From positions 1,054,001 to 1,118,000 of the forward strand of contig JBCAMK010000006.1 of the NCBI GenBank assembly GCA_038503065.1: 64,000 nt of DNA. Reading direction: 5' to 3'. Source of the stretch: Paragyromitra xinjiangensis. Its lineage: Eukaryota; Ascomycota; Pezizomycetes; Pezizales; Discinaceae. The position numbers and the translations under genes were made by a program. Under the pieces are notes generated by a model. It was not told the origin of the DNA, searched no databases, and was given only the letters and a program-made list of their open reading frames with translations. Each line of letters starts with the position of its first letter. Position 1 is the first letter of the stretch. Of this stretch, positions 12,501 to 23,552 are shown piece by piece.

Positions 12501-15500
12501 CCCAGCTTAGAAAGCTTCCCCGCGGTCTAAACAACACATACGACCGTATCTGGACAAAAATCACAAGCGAAGACTCTGACGATTCGGAAAAGAAATGGGC
12601 ATTAAAGACCCTCAAATTGGTTCTCTATGCAAAACGGCCGCTAAGGCCTCAAGAAATTCTTGAGGCAACGGCAATCGAGCCTGGGGCAAAGACATTCGAC
12701 CCAGCTCAGCAAGCAACAAGCCTCGATTACTTGGTTGGTGTCTGTGGCAATTTCTTAGCTTTCGATGAACAGACCAAGGTCATCCGTTTCGTGCATTATT
12801 CTGTGCAAGAATATCTTAAAGAGAAGCAGAAGGAAGAATTCGACCATGGGGAGGACCTTATCACTGAGATTTGCTTTACTGTGCTTGGTAGTCTTGGAAA
12901 GCAATTCCGCTACCGCAGTATTTACAGTTATGCTTCCGAGCATTGGGACGAGCATGCCAGAAATTGGGAAGTAATCAACGATTGGCGGGAAAATCTTATC
13001 CGAGGCTTTCTATTTGATCGCACACTCATTGATATGTGGTGTAAGAGGCGCTACGGAAAGAAGTACTCGATCACCAACAATTCCATCAATGATCCCTACG
13101 AAAAAACTCCCTATCAAACTATTTCGCGTGTTGACCTTCCAACAATTTTTGAATACTTTCTGAAACAAGACCCGCACGATATGAGCCTAGCTCCAGAAAT
13201 ATTGGAATCATTACATGTTGCTGCATATCACGAAAAAACTGAGATGGTGCGGCTGTTGGTCAACGCCAGTGTGGATGTCGACGCCTCGGGCCATAAGTAT
13301 GGATCTGCCTTGCAAGCCGCAGCGTTTGGCGGTTCCGAGAAAGCAGTGCAGCGACTGCTCGATGCGGGCGCAGATGTCAACGCTCAAGGTGGGAAGTATG
13401 GATCTGTCTTAGAGGCCGCAGTAGCGACTTACCACGATTCCGAGAAAATAGTGAAGTTGCTGCTCGGCGCTGGCGCAGATGTCAATTCTCGAGGTGGGAA
13501 GTATGGATCTGCCTTGCAAGTAGCAGCTTATCGCCGTTCCGAGGGAGTGGTGCGGCTACTGCTCGACGCCGGCGCAGATGTCAACGCTCAAGGTGGGGAG
13601 TACGGATCTGCTTTGCAAGCAGCTTACTGCTGTTCCGAGGGAGTGGTACAGCTACTGCTCGACGCCGGCGCAGATGTCAACGCTCAAGGTGGGGAGTACG
13701 GATCTGCTTTGCAAGCAGCAGCTTACTGCGGTTCCGAGGGAGTGGTACAGCTACTGCTCGACGCCGGCGCAGATGTCAACGCTCAAGGTGGGGAGTACAG
13801 ATCTGCCTTGCAAGCAGCAGCTTACTGCGGTTCCGAGGGAGTGGTACAGCTACTGCTCGACGCCGGTGCAGATGTCAGCGCTCAAGGTGGGGAGTACGGA
13901 TCTGCTTTGCAAGCAGCAGCTTCAAGTTATTGCTGTTCCGAGAAAGTGGTGCAGCTACTGCTCGACGCCGGCGCAGATGTCAACGCTCAAGGTGGGAAGT
14001 ATGGATCTGCTTTGCAAGCAGCAGCTTATCGCGAGTCCGACTCGGAGGAAGTGGTGCAGCTACTGCTCGACACCGGCGCAGATGTCAACGCTCAAGGTGG
14101 GGAGTACGGATCTGCTTTGCAAGCAGCAGCTCACTGCGGTTCCGAGAAAGTGGTGCAGCTGCTGCTCGACGCCGGTGCAGATGTCAACGCTCAAGGTGGG
14201 GAGTATGGATCTGCCTTGAAAGCAGCAGCTTATCGCGATTCCGAGAAAATGGTGCAACTGCTGCTCGACGCTAGCGCAGATGTCAACGCTCAAGATGAGA
14301 AGTACGGGTCTGCCTTGCTAGCAGCAGCTTACTGCGGTTCCGAGGGAGTGGTGCAGCTGCTGCTCGACGCCGGTGCAGATGTCAACGCTCAAGGTGGGTT
14401 GTATGGATCTGCCTTGCAAGCAGCAGCTTATGCTAGTTCCGGGAAAGTAGTGAAGCTGCTGCTCGACGCCGGCGCAGATGTCAACGCTCAAGGTGGGGAG
14501 TACGGATCTGCTTTGCAAGCAGCAGCTCACTGCGGTTCCGAGAAAGTGGTGCAGCTGCTGCTCGACGCCGGTGCAGATGTCAACGCTCAAGGTGGGGAGT
14601 ACGGATCTGCTTTGCAAGCAGCAGCTTATCGCGAGTCCGACTCGGAGGAAGTGGTGCAGCTACTGCTCGACACCGGCGCAGATGTCAACGCTCAAGGTGG
14701 GGAGTACGGATCTGCTTTGCAAGCAGCAACAGCAGCTTATCGCGGTTCCGAAAAAGTGGTGCAACTGCTGCTCGACGCCGGTTCAAATGTCAACGCTCAA
14801 GGTGGGTTGTATGGATCTGCCTTGCAAGCAGCAGCTTATCACCGTTCCGAGGGAGTGGTGCAGCTACTGCTCGATGCGGGCGCAGATATCGACGCTCAGG
14901 GTGAGAAGTATGGATCTGCCTTGCAAGCAGCAGCTTATGCTAGTTCCGGGAAAGTAGTGAAGCTGCTGCTCGACGCCGGCGCAGATGTCAACGCTCAAGG
15001 TGGGAATTATGGGTCTGCTTTGCAAGCAGCAGCTCACTGCGGTTCCGAGAAAGTGGTGCAGCTACTGCTCGACGCCGGCGCAGATGTCAGCGCTCAAGGT
15101 GGGGAGCACGGATCTGCTTTGCAAGCAGCAGCTCATCGCGGCTCCGAGAAAGTGGTGCAGCTACTGCTCAACGCTGGCGCAGATTTCAACACTCAAGGTG
15201 GGAATTATGGATCTGCTTTACAAGCAGCAGCAGCATCTTATTACCGTTCCGAGGGAGTGGTGCGGCTACTGCTCGACGCCGGCGCAGATGTCAACGCTCA
15301 GGGTGGGGAGTATGGATCTGCTTTGCAAGCAGCAGCAGCAACACCTTATCGTGATTCCAAGAAAGTAGTGCTTCAGCTGCTTGACGCCGGCGCAGATGTT
15401 AACGCTCAAGGCGGGAAGCATGGATCTGCATTACAGGCAGCTAGAGAAGAAAAAAATTATAATATAGTAAATATACTTAAAGCCAAGGGGGCCACCCACT

Positions 15501-15502
15501 AA
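9560..15502 (+). CDS. NLR (STAND) receptor: helical N-domain, NACHT, 22+ ankyrin repeats
   Basis: Fourteen exons by splice signals and frame: 9560-9807, 9881-9967, 10029-10088, 10149-10238, 10307-10378, 10444-10759, 10839-11052, 11111-11227, 11278-11286 (9-nt micro-exon, least certain), 11343-11447, 11506-11679, 11734-11758, 11815-12375, 12436-15502. They join in frame to about 1714 aa with no internal stop. Residues 1-190 are a disordered Ser/Pro/Thr/Gln-rich linker. Residues ~190-450 are a helical region with TLVWAGVRFCLQ, resembling N-terminal domains of fungal STAND proteins (DUF7708/Goodbye-like; exact family unsure). NACHT follows, with Walker A SGKAGSGKT (~494-502) and Walker B FIVLDALDEC (~588), then ADGMFLWARLQLD and a winged-helix-like region. 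Ankyrin repeats run from ~948 to the end. Fungal NLRs of this kind act in non-self recognition and regulated cell death. The ligand and effector are unknown. A TPR-CHAT gene follows on the same strand. Confidence 0.88.
13208..15424 (+). repeat. Coding tandem array: 22 ankyrin-repeat units of ~99 bp
   Basis: Twenty-two consecutive units encode S-A-L-Q-A-A-A-x-x-x-S-E-x-V-V-Q-L-L-L-D-A-G-A-D-V-N-A-Q-G-G-x-Y-G, with a partial 23rd closing the protein. Most units are 99 bp; a few carry in-frame insertions of 6-9 bp. Units 1-4 are more divergent, while units 5-21 are nearly identical at the DNA level. There are higher-order duplications. The YRESDSEE unit recurs exactly 600 bp apart (14026 and 14626 regions), and the YASSGK-HCGSEK pair recurs 507 bp apart (14426 and 14933). 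The array also creates long shadow ORFs in other frames that should be ignored. Confidence 0.95.
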
Positions 15503-15846
15503 TAAGACCAACCAAGTTATACCGTAATCGAATTGGGATGGTCAGTATCTATCTCTTTCCTTTGTGAAGCCCTTATTCAGATGAGACGGCTGATGATTTC
15601 GCAGTTCTCTAGAACCCACAATCGGGACATAAGTTTCGGGAGTTCGCATCGTGAAGCAATAGCTACATGTATGGAAGAAGTCGATTTTTCTAGTTGATTT
15701 GGAGAAACTGGGGTTTTGGCGACAGTTGTTAAGGATTATTTTTTCATGCTTTTTGGATAGTTGGTTTCTTTTTCCTTTTTTCATATACTCTACATGCATT
15801 TTCCATCTTTAGTCAATATTCTTAGGCGTAGTAGCCATACATGTAT
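15503..15846. other. 3' flank of the NLR gene
   Basis: No gene seen. It should contain the NLR 3' UTR. TACATGTA occurs at 15664-15671 and at 15838-15845, the second directly abutting the foldback element. Confidence 0.4.
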
Positions 15847-16486
15847 GTATATGTTCTGACCCGTATTCCAAGGATGCCCATTTCAAAATGGGTCAGGCCG
15901 CTTTGAAAATGGGTTGACCGGTTTTAAAATGGGAGCACTTTGAACATCGGCCGACCCATATTCAAAGTGAAGCTAAAAGATGGCCGATATTCAAAGAATG
16001 AGTAAAGGTGCAGACAGCTACGGCCCCCTGATTTAAAGGTACAGCTCCAAAATACCCCGCAGGTGTAAGTCACACTATGGTGCCAGTGTAGTATCATCTC
16101 TAGATATAAAGTCTTCATGATTCTTGCTGTTCAAGTTCTTGGAGGGCTGCCTAGGCTCGCACCCAGCCCCACCCACTACACAGTTTGCTGTGTACATATC
16201 GTATAGCACGAGACTAAAGGCTGCCCCTCCCACCACGTAGATGTACATGATGGAAGGGGGACTTGGGTTTTATTTATACATTACAGCTAGATAGGTCGAA
16301 GCTGCAAGTGCCTGAGGTAGTGGTTGGGGAAAAGAAAGGATTTTACCTTAGTGGAAATTTTGAATATCGGCCATCTCTTACTTTCACTTTGTATATAGGT
16401 CGGCCGATGTTCAAAGTGCTCCCATTTTAAAACCGGTCAACCCATTTTAAAATGGGCATCCTTGGAATACGGGTCAGAACATATAC
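15847..16486. mobile_element. MITE-like foldback element (~640 bp)
   Basis: Long inverted arms: left about 15847-15996, right about 16359-16486. Both begin, read inward, GTATATGTTCTGACCCGTAT. They share CCAAGGATGCCCATTT, GACCGGTTTTAAAATGGGAG and CACTTTGAACATCGGCCGAC. The left arm has a small internal duplication around its CCCATTT..AAATGGG motif. The ~360-bp centre has no transposase ORF, so the element is non-autonomous. The edges contain TATA, so a TA target duplication is possible but not resolvable by eye. Confidence 0.8.
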
Positions 16487-18848
16487 AAATTTCATTAGTA
16501 TAACTCTTATCACCGCGCACGTGTATGTATGCACGTGCCTCGCATCCACAGAAAATCACCCCATCGAACAACAACGCAAACTAGCTTCCATTGCCTTTCT
16601 GAATCTGTTTATGCGCCCACCAAAAATTCCTCATTTGGCCTCTTCGTTCTGCAGCTTCCCAAGCCCCAGGCCGATTATTCAGACCCAATAGATCTCACTC
16701 TGCCCCTTTTTCCAAAGAGGATAGCAAGAGACAGAGCTGTCAAATCTAGAATTGGCCAAATGCAGCGAGATCTTTCCTATTTTGGCCAGCATACTCAGCA
16801 ACTACTCAGGAAGTAACAAACTTCGCAGGATGTGCGCGTGGTGGCAATATTAAAATGGGGCCATTACTTGTACTAGTTCTTGGTTGGAAACCACTAATAC
16901 TTTAACACATAGACCAAGTTCACAAGTCCCTCGCAGTTGGTCGTAGTCGTATGACACTTAAAAGCAAACAGGCTGATGTCTCTAAGGCAGCCCTACACCA
17001 AATCTTTAGCGTTGATTACTCGACGATTTTACTCGACGATTAGCCAGGGACCGACACAAGTGTTATTTGACTTATACATACTCAGTTTAGTCGTCACATG
17101 GAAACATAAGGTTTACGCGATAGCTTATCAGACCAATAGCTGCATGCAGTTGAGGACAACCACAGGCCCCTGTGCCATTTAATGCGGCTGATGACAAGAG
17201 CAGGGTGGGTAAACTGCCTTCGTTGCTTCAGGCCCCAGGCCTCATGACAGGCGTTGATATCGTGTCATGTAGTGTTTTATAATAATAGATTTGAGAAGTC
17301 GTTCCCCAGAGGCCCGAATTTATAGACAGCGCCCATATGCTAGCACAGGAGTTTTTCCCGGCTCCCATATCTCCCGATATCCTCCCCTCTAGAGACTCCT
17401 GTCGATACCCGATTAAGAAACCGATCCCCAAAGTCAGGACGCTGGTGGTGCCGAGTGATTATCTATGATTAGCGAGTGACCAAGCGTGATTTAGAATGAC
17501 CCAACGATCCCTGCATCGAAGGTAAACAGGCGAGTAAATGTCCACAACCGTCCAAGTCTCTTCGGTTACCTAGAATAATCCCTTTATTCACCACCACCAC
17601 CAGTTGATTAAGATAGCTTCGCTCTGTTCCGTCCCTTCGACCCCACCAATCATTCTCCCCTACAACCCTTCAACACCTAACCGAACCATCCTTCCTGTGG
17701 TATCACTCACCACATATTATTCCCCTATTACCTCTCCTCTTTCGCCTTAAATATCACCGCTGATCCCAGCGCACTTCACGAATTCGGTTATCCCCTCCTC
17801 GACCTCAACACCAGGAAGATACTAGTTTAATCTCCTGCACCTCTTCTTCACTTCAATAACGTATCCCCGAGCACGGGTGAGATCTTACAGTAATGGATCA
17901 GGATATCAACTACTTGAGTAACTAAGGACCTCCACGTTTCCTGTTCCTCTCTATTAGCCACGTACGCTCATCACAAGGTCACTCATCCTCCTCCCTTAAC
18001 ATCATTACAAAAGAAGATATCATGCTTATAGCGACCTTGGTCTTAAAATCGCCATTACCTCTTATCAAGAAACGGAGGCGAAGCCAACGTCTCAATGTAA
18101 TACTATTACATCCGGCCGTCCGTACAGTTTGCAGGGACAACGACACGAGGTGCCTCAACGTCAGGTCTTTCTCCAACATAACGCAATGACCCTATCGGAA
18201 AATCTACCAGTGAGCATTGCAATGTATTGATACTGGGTTCGGTCGATACTAGTTTAACGGAGTGCATATTTGTTGGCCTCCATCAGTCCTTGAATAATTC
18301 AAGAGACTACAAAAGTCCACTCAGTAGTTGACTTAATGGTTTCATCCGACAAAATCCTCCACGCCTTTCGATAAGCCTTGGCCCCCCTGGGACAGCCCCT
18401 GTAAAATAAACCTCTCAAGTATCAACGCTATACTACTTATACTGTGATATCATGAGCTACATGGGCTTACTTCTTTCAGGGATGATTCCCTACTATAGCT
18501 CCTGCTTCAGGCTACCGCTCCCGGGGAACCTCTCAACACTTTGAACATACCACGAAAATACAGGTCTCATACATGTATAAACCGCTACTCCTTCTATCAA
18601 ACCAAAACCGAGCACACCCATAGCGCTAGAGGGACATCATGCCAACTCTTGAGTGGCCAAGACCAGCCAAGATCCCAACATGCTATTCCGCAGTTTTGTA
18701 TCCAGACCGGTATGCGGCTCTGCGTGGGGGAACGAAACAAGGCTGCCATTAATTTACAATCGTATAAAGTAGCACATCACGAACAGAACCCAACCCGGCA
18801 TTCGGAAAGCAGTACAACATCGAACACAGAAAAGAGTCATCGATAGCT
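16487..18848. other. Intergenic region upstream of the TPR-CHAT gene
   Basis: No gene is supported. A short plus-strand reading frame at about 16529-16816 has a protein-like tail (...RIGQMQRDLSYFGQHTQQLL) but no recognised domain; it may be a remnant. TACATGTA occurs at 18570-18577. The frame of the TPR-CHAT ORF stays open about 80 nt upstream of its ATG, without another ATG. Confidence 0.4.
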
Positions 18849-21800
18849 ATGGAAGATATCCAGCAAGCGATCCTGCTCGGCGAGAAGGCATTAGCAGAAA
18901 TGCCACAGGACGACCCTGACCGAGCGGTGCGCCTAGAGGAATTAGCTAACGCTTTGGTTTCGAGGTATGAGTTGACCGAAGACATGAGCGACCTTCAGCA
19001 GGCTATCCTGTATGCCGAAGAGGCGCTATCAGCAACACCACCGCACGACGATCATCGAAGTAGTCTTTTAAGTCAGCTGGGCACCTTCTTCAAGATGAAA
19101 TACGAGCAAACTGAAGACATGGACGATCTTCAACGGGAAATTACATACGGCGAAGAGGCATTAGCAGAAACCCCACTGGATGATCCCGATCGAGCCACGC
19201 GTCTAGAAAAATTAGCAAATGCACTAGTTTTGAGGTATGAGTGGACTGAAGACATGACCGACCTTCAGCAAGCCATTTTATACAGTGAGGAGGCCCTAGC
19301 AGCAACACCACTACACCATGAAAATCGAAGTAGTCTTTTAAGTCAGTTGAGCACCTTCTTCAATACGAAATACAAGCAAACTGGAATCTTGGACGATCTC
19401 CAACAGAAAATCTCATATAGCGAAGGGGCATTGGCAGAAATGCCACAAGACGACCCGGATCGAGCCATGAGTCTAGGGAATTTAGCCAATGCATTTGTTT
19501 CGAGATATAAGCGGACCGAGGACATGGCCGACCTTCAGAAGGCTATTTTATACGGCGAAGAGGCGCTGGCAGCAACACCACCACACGACGATCATCGAGG
19601 TACTCGCTTGACTAAGTTGAGCACCTTCCTGAATATGAAATACGAGCGAACCGGAGCCATGGATGATTTTCAACAGGAAATCTCATATAGCAAAGAGGCA
19701 TTAGCCGCCACGCCAGAAGGACACTCTAATTGGATTCGTCTACTGAATAACTTAGGCGCCTCTCTAAGTTCGAAATATGAGCGAACTGGGGCCATAGAGG
19801 ATCTCCAGCAGGCCATTTCATATAGCAAAGAAGCATTAGCAGCCACGCCAGAAGGCAACCTTAATCGAGGTGGTCTTCTAAATAACCTAGGTGCCTCCCT
19901 AAATTCGAGGTATGAGCGAACAGGAGCTATGGAAGATCTTCAGCAGGCCATTTCATATGGCGAAGAGGCGTTAGCGGTCATACCACAGGACAGCCCCAAC
20001 CGAATCATCTGCTTGAGCAGTCTTTCCATGACATTGGTTTCGAGATATCAACGAACTAAAGCTATCGATGATCTTCAGCGGGCTATTTTATACGGCGAAA
20101 AGACAGTAGCAGCAACACCACTGCAAAATCGCAGAGTCCGAGCTAGCTATCTGAGCAACCTGGCCATGACATTATCACTTAGATATCAGCAAACTGGATC
20201 AATGGACGATCTACAGCAGGCTATCTTGTACACCGAAGAAGCATCAACACTACAGGACCCTCTTGAGCGAATCGGTTCCCTCCATAACCTAGCCAGTATG
20301 TTGAATATGAGATATAGACAAACCCAGGACATACATGATCTTGAGCGAGCCATTTCATACAGTGAGGGGGCATTGGCGGCAATACCACAAAATCACCCCA
20401 ACCGGCTTATCTGCCTAAACGGCGTCGTCATAAAATTACTTGCTAGATACGAACGAACTAAAGCCATCAACGACCTACAACGAGCCGTCTTGTATGGCGA
20501 AGAGTTATTAGCAGCGACGCAGCCGGGTCACCCTAACAGAACCACTTACCTAAAAAATATATCCGAGACATTATACCTAAGATATAAGCAAACCGAAGCC
20601 ATAGATGACTTGCAGCAGGTCATCATATATAGCGAAGAGGCAGCAGCAGCAACACCACGAGACAATCCCGATCGAATCCGTTATTTGGACACCCTCGCTT
20701 CGAGAATAAGCTTAAAATACATAAAAACCATGGCCATCGACGACCTACAGAAGGCTATCACATACCACAAAGAGGTATTAGAAGCTACACCACAGAACCA
20801 CCCAAAGCTAGCCACCCGTCTGGCCAGGCTCGCCATCGCACTAAACTTGAGATACCACGAAACAGGAGCCATGGAAGACCTACAAAATGCCATACTCTAT
20901 GCCAAGGAGGCATTAGAAGCTACACCCAAAGACCACCCTGATCGAGTCGACCGCTTGCAGAACCTAGCCACTTCTCTGAATAGCAGATATGCACGAACAG
21001 GGGCCATGGATGATCTTCAGCAGGCCTTCCTACAAAGTGAAGAGGCATTAGCGGCAATTCCCCACGATCACCCTAAACGAGCTACCTGCCTAAATGATCT
21101 CAGTATATCATTACATTATCGATACGAGAAAACTGGATCCATTGATGACCAACAGCAAGCCATCTTTTACGATGAAGAAGCGCTAGCTGCAACACCACAA
21201 AATCACCCAGATCGAGTCCGCTATCTAGACAGTCTCGCTATCAAATTGAGCTCGAGATACGACAGAACTGGTGTCATGGGCGACCTCCAACAAGCCATCA
21301 TGTATGCTAAAGAAGCACTAGCAATAATACCACAGGACCACCCGGAACGAGCTGGTCGTCTAAACAGCATGGCCAATAGATTGCAAAATAGATATAACCG
21401 AACTAAAGACACGGATGACCTCGAACAAACTCTCTTTTACAGCAAAGAGGCGGTAGCAACTACACCGAAGGATCACCCTCTTCGAGCCTCTCATTTAAAC
21501 GGCCTCGCTATCGCACTCAATTCGAGATACGAGCAAACCCCCGATGGAGCGATAGAAGACCTCGTGCAAGCTATCTTATACGGTGAAGAGGCATTGGCCA
21601 TAACGCCACAGGACCACCCCATGCGAGTCAAGCATTTGAATAACTTGGTAAAGATGTTGGGTTCGAGATATCAGCGGACTAAAGCCACCAGCGACCTTCA
21701 GCAGGCTACCTTATATGCAGAAGAAGTAGTAGCAATAACGCCACAGAACCACCCGAATCGAGCCTTTTTCCTATATAATTTAGGTGATTTATTTGTCATT

Positions 21801-23552
21801 AAATGGAAAACTGAAGATATCAGTCCCACGGTCAAAGATATTGAAAATTGTATTCTTCGCTTTAAGGAATCTGTCGAGTGCAGCACGTCACCGCCTTTCA
21901 TTCGCATCATTTCGGCTCGATGGTTTTCTTATGTGTTCTACGAGCACCAAAAATCCTTCCATGAAAGTCATCGCCTAAAACTTGAACAACCCAGCTCTGT
22001 TCTCGAACAAGCTGTTTTGCTACTGCCAAATGCAAGCCCACGGTCATTAGAACGACAGGACCAACAGTACAGCCTACTATACCTAAACGGACTTGCCGCG
22101 CAAGCTGCTTCTTCCGCTCTTGAAGAAGGGAAACCCGCTTATGATGCCCTTAAATTGCTTGAGCTTAGTCGTGGAATTATCATGGGCTTTACTATCGATT
22201 GTCGAGGCGATCTTTCAGAGCTAAAGGAAACGGATCCGGCACTATTCAAAAAATTTAATGACCTCAGGGCCGAGATCGACACCCTATTACCTGGCGAAAC
22301 TATGATAGACGGCCAGGCTCAAACCCATATCATGCGGAGACGAGAGAAGGCAGCCTATGAAATAGAAGAAACACTCGCGCAAATCCGAAACTTGCCCGGT
22401 CACGAAGGATTTCAGCTCCCACCTTCTCCAACAGAGCTCATGCCCATGGCAAAGGATGGGCCCATTGTTATCTTTACGAGTAGCTCCTTCCGAAGCGATG
22501 CTATCATTGTCACGAGTTCAACCATCACCTCAATACCACTCCCTAAGCTAATATTTTCCGAGATCCCCGGCCAGCTAGAAGTAATAACAGAATTGAGTAC
22601 TGGCATACAGTCACTCAATAAATATGGTCTCCTAAACAAGAAAATGAGGAAGCTTCTACTTTGGCTGTGGGATGTGGCAGTGGAACCTGTCATTCAAAAG
22701 CTGCAGCTCACAACGCAATCTGAGCCGACTCACATCTGGTGGATCGGCGTGGGACGGTTGAGTATGGCACCCTTCCACGCGGCCGGTGATTACTCTTCTG
22801 GCGCAGATCCACATAAGAACATCCTAAACTACGCCATTTCAACATACACCCCATCAATCAAAGCTCTCTCATATGCCCGCGAGAAAGACTTCACCATAAC
22901 CGATAACCACAACCCAGATAGTGCCCAACTTCTCCTAGTCACCATGCCGAAGACGCCAAAAAACAAAGATTTACCAGATGTTGAAGAAGAGGTTGCTAAT
23001 ATCTCCGAAATCGCAAAAGGATCAGTCTCTACAGAGCATCTACAACAACCAAGCACCAAAGACATTCTTGATCGATTGCAGCTTGGGTCATACCACGCCA
23101 TCCATTTTGCTTGCCACGGCATTTCCGACGAAAAGGACCCTTCGAATAGTCATCTGATCCTACTGAAAGATGGTGCCAACGATACCGCAGACAAGCTAAC
23201 CGTCCAAGATATATCGAGGAAAAGAAATACAGAGATAGCGCAACTCGCATATCTCTCAGCCTGCTCCACCGCAAATAGTCTTGCAACTGATTTAGCCGAC
23301 GAGACCATTCACATTGCCAGTGGATTTCAACTTGCCGGATTCAACCACGTGCTCGCAACGATGTGGCCATCCGACTCGAAGGTCTGTAAGGAAGTTTCCA
23401 CCAACTTTTACTGCTTGTTATTCGATAGTAGTCAGGGCGTTCAAGGACATCGGAAAGTTCGCATAGCATTCCATGAAGCTGTGAAGATAGCCCAAGCAAA
23501 ATACCTACACCAACCTCTTAAGTGGGCGCCGTTCATCCATATGGGTGCTTGA
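18849..23552 (+). CDS. TPR-CHAT protein (caspase-like peptidase domain)
   Basis: Single exon of 1567 aa. Residues 1 to ~980 are about 22 tandem TPR-like units of 42-44 aa with the pattern (M/I)DDLQQAI-x-Y-x-E-E-A-L-A-A-T-P...R-x-x-x-L-x-x-L-(A/S)...RY-x-R-T, then a partial unit and a helical connector. The C-terminal ~350 aa is a CHAT domain, a caspase-like fold of clan CD. It keeps the expected dyad: His1423 in HFACHG and Cys1472 in LSACSTA, and it ends with the conserved WAPFIHMG. CHAT proteins are known or proposed peptidases in cell-death and defence systems (separase and caspase relatives; the TPR-CHAT partner of type III-E CRISPR). Activity here is inferred. The ATG lies at the first TPR, so an upstream N-terminal exon cannot be excluded. 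The gene follows the NLR gene by 3.3 kb on the same strand. Confidence 0.9.
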   Translation: MEDIQQAILLGEKALAEMPQDDPDRAVRLEELANALVSRYELTEDMSDLQQAILYAEEALSATPPHDDHRSSLLSQLGTFFKMKYEQTEDMDDLQREITYGEEALAETPLDDPDRATRLEKLANALVLRYEWTEDMTDLQQAILYSEEALAATPLHHENRSSLLSQLSTFFNTKYKQTGILDDLQQKISYSEGALAEMPQDDPDRAMSLGNLANAFVSRYKRTEDMADLQKAILYGEEALAATPPHDDHRGTRLTKLSTFLNMKYERTGAMDDFQQEISYSKEALAATPEGHSNWIRLLNNLGASLSSKYERTGAIEDLQQAISYSKEALAATPEGNLNRGGLLNNLGASLNSRYERTGAMEDLQQAISYGEEALAVIPQDSPNRIICLSSLSMTLVSRYQRTKAIDDLQRAILYGEKTVAATPLQNRRVRASYLSNLAMTLSLRYQQTGSMDDLQQAILYTEEASTLQDPLERIGSLHNLASMLNMRYRQTQDIHDLERAISYSEGALAAIPQNHPNRLICLNGVVIKLLARYERTKAINDLQRAVLYGEELLAATQPGHPNRTTYLKNISETLYLRYKQTEAIDDLQQVIIYSEEAAAATPRDNPDRIRYLDTLASRISLKYIKTMAIDDLQKAITYHKEVLEATPQNHPKLATRLARLAIALNLRYHETGAMEDLQNAILYAKEALEATPKDHPDRVDRLQNLATSLNSRYARTGAMDDLQQAFLQSEEALAAIPHDHPKRATCLNDLSISLHYRYEKTGSIDDQQQAIFYDEEALAATPQNHPDRVRYLDSLAIKLSSRYDRTGVMGDLQQAIMYAKEALAIIPQDHPERAGRLNSMANRLQNRYNRTKDTDDLEQTLFYSKEAVATTPKDHPLRASHLNGLAIALNSRYEQTPDGAIEDLVQAILYGEEALAITPQDHPMRVKHLNNLVKMLGSRYQRTKATSDLQQATLYAEEVVAITPQNHPNRAFFLYNLGDLFVIKWKTEDISPTVKDIENCILRFKESVECSTSPPFIRIISARWFSYVFYEHQKSFHESHRLKLEQPSSVLEQAVLLLPNASPRSLERQDQQYSLLYLNGLAAQAASSALEEGKPAYDALKLLELSRGIIMGFTIDCRGDLSELKETDPALFKKFNDLRAEIDTLLPGETMIDGQAQTHIMRRREKAAYEIEETLAQIRNLPGHEGFQLPPSPTELMPMAKDGPIVIFTSSSFRSDAIIVTSSTITSIPLPKLIFSEIPGQLEVITELSTGIQSLNKYGLLNKKMRKLLLWLWDVAVEPVIQKLQLTTQSEPTHIWWIGVGRLSMAPFHAAGDYSSGADPHKNILNYAISTYTPSIKALSYAREKDFTITDNHNPDSAQLLLVTMPKTPKNKDLPDVEEEVANISEIAKGSVSTEHLQQPSTKDILDRLQLGSYHAIHFACHGISDEKDPSNSHLILLKDGANDTADKLTVQDISRKRNTEIAQLAYLSACSTANSLATDLADETIHIASGFQLAGFNHVLATMWPSDSKVCKEVSTNFYCLLFDSSQGVQGHRKVRIAFHEAVKIAQAKYLHQPLKWAPFIHMGA

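Noticed and set aside
13578..14957. Long alternative-frame ORFs on both strands in the ankyrin region
   Set aside because: Periodic low-complexity shadows (Cys/Ser/Thr-rich) of the repeat array. The NLR frame is continuous and domain-bearing.
13208..15424. CRISPR-like regular direct repeats
   Set aside because: The ~99-bp period has no spacer/repeat alternation, and every unit is in frame as an ankyrin repeat of the NLR gene.
18541..18846. 101-codon ORF just upstream of the TPR-CHAT start as an N-terminal domain
   Set aside because: Different reading frame, no domain content and no splice signals joining it to the TPR exon.
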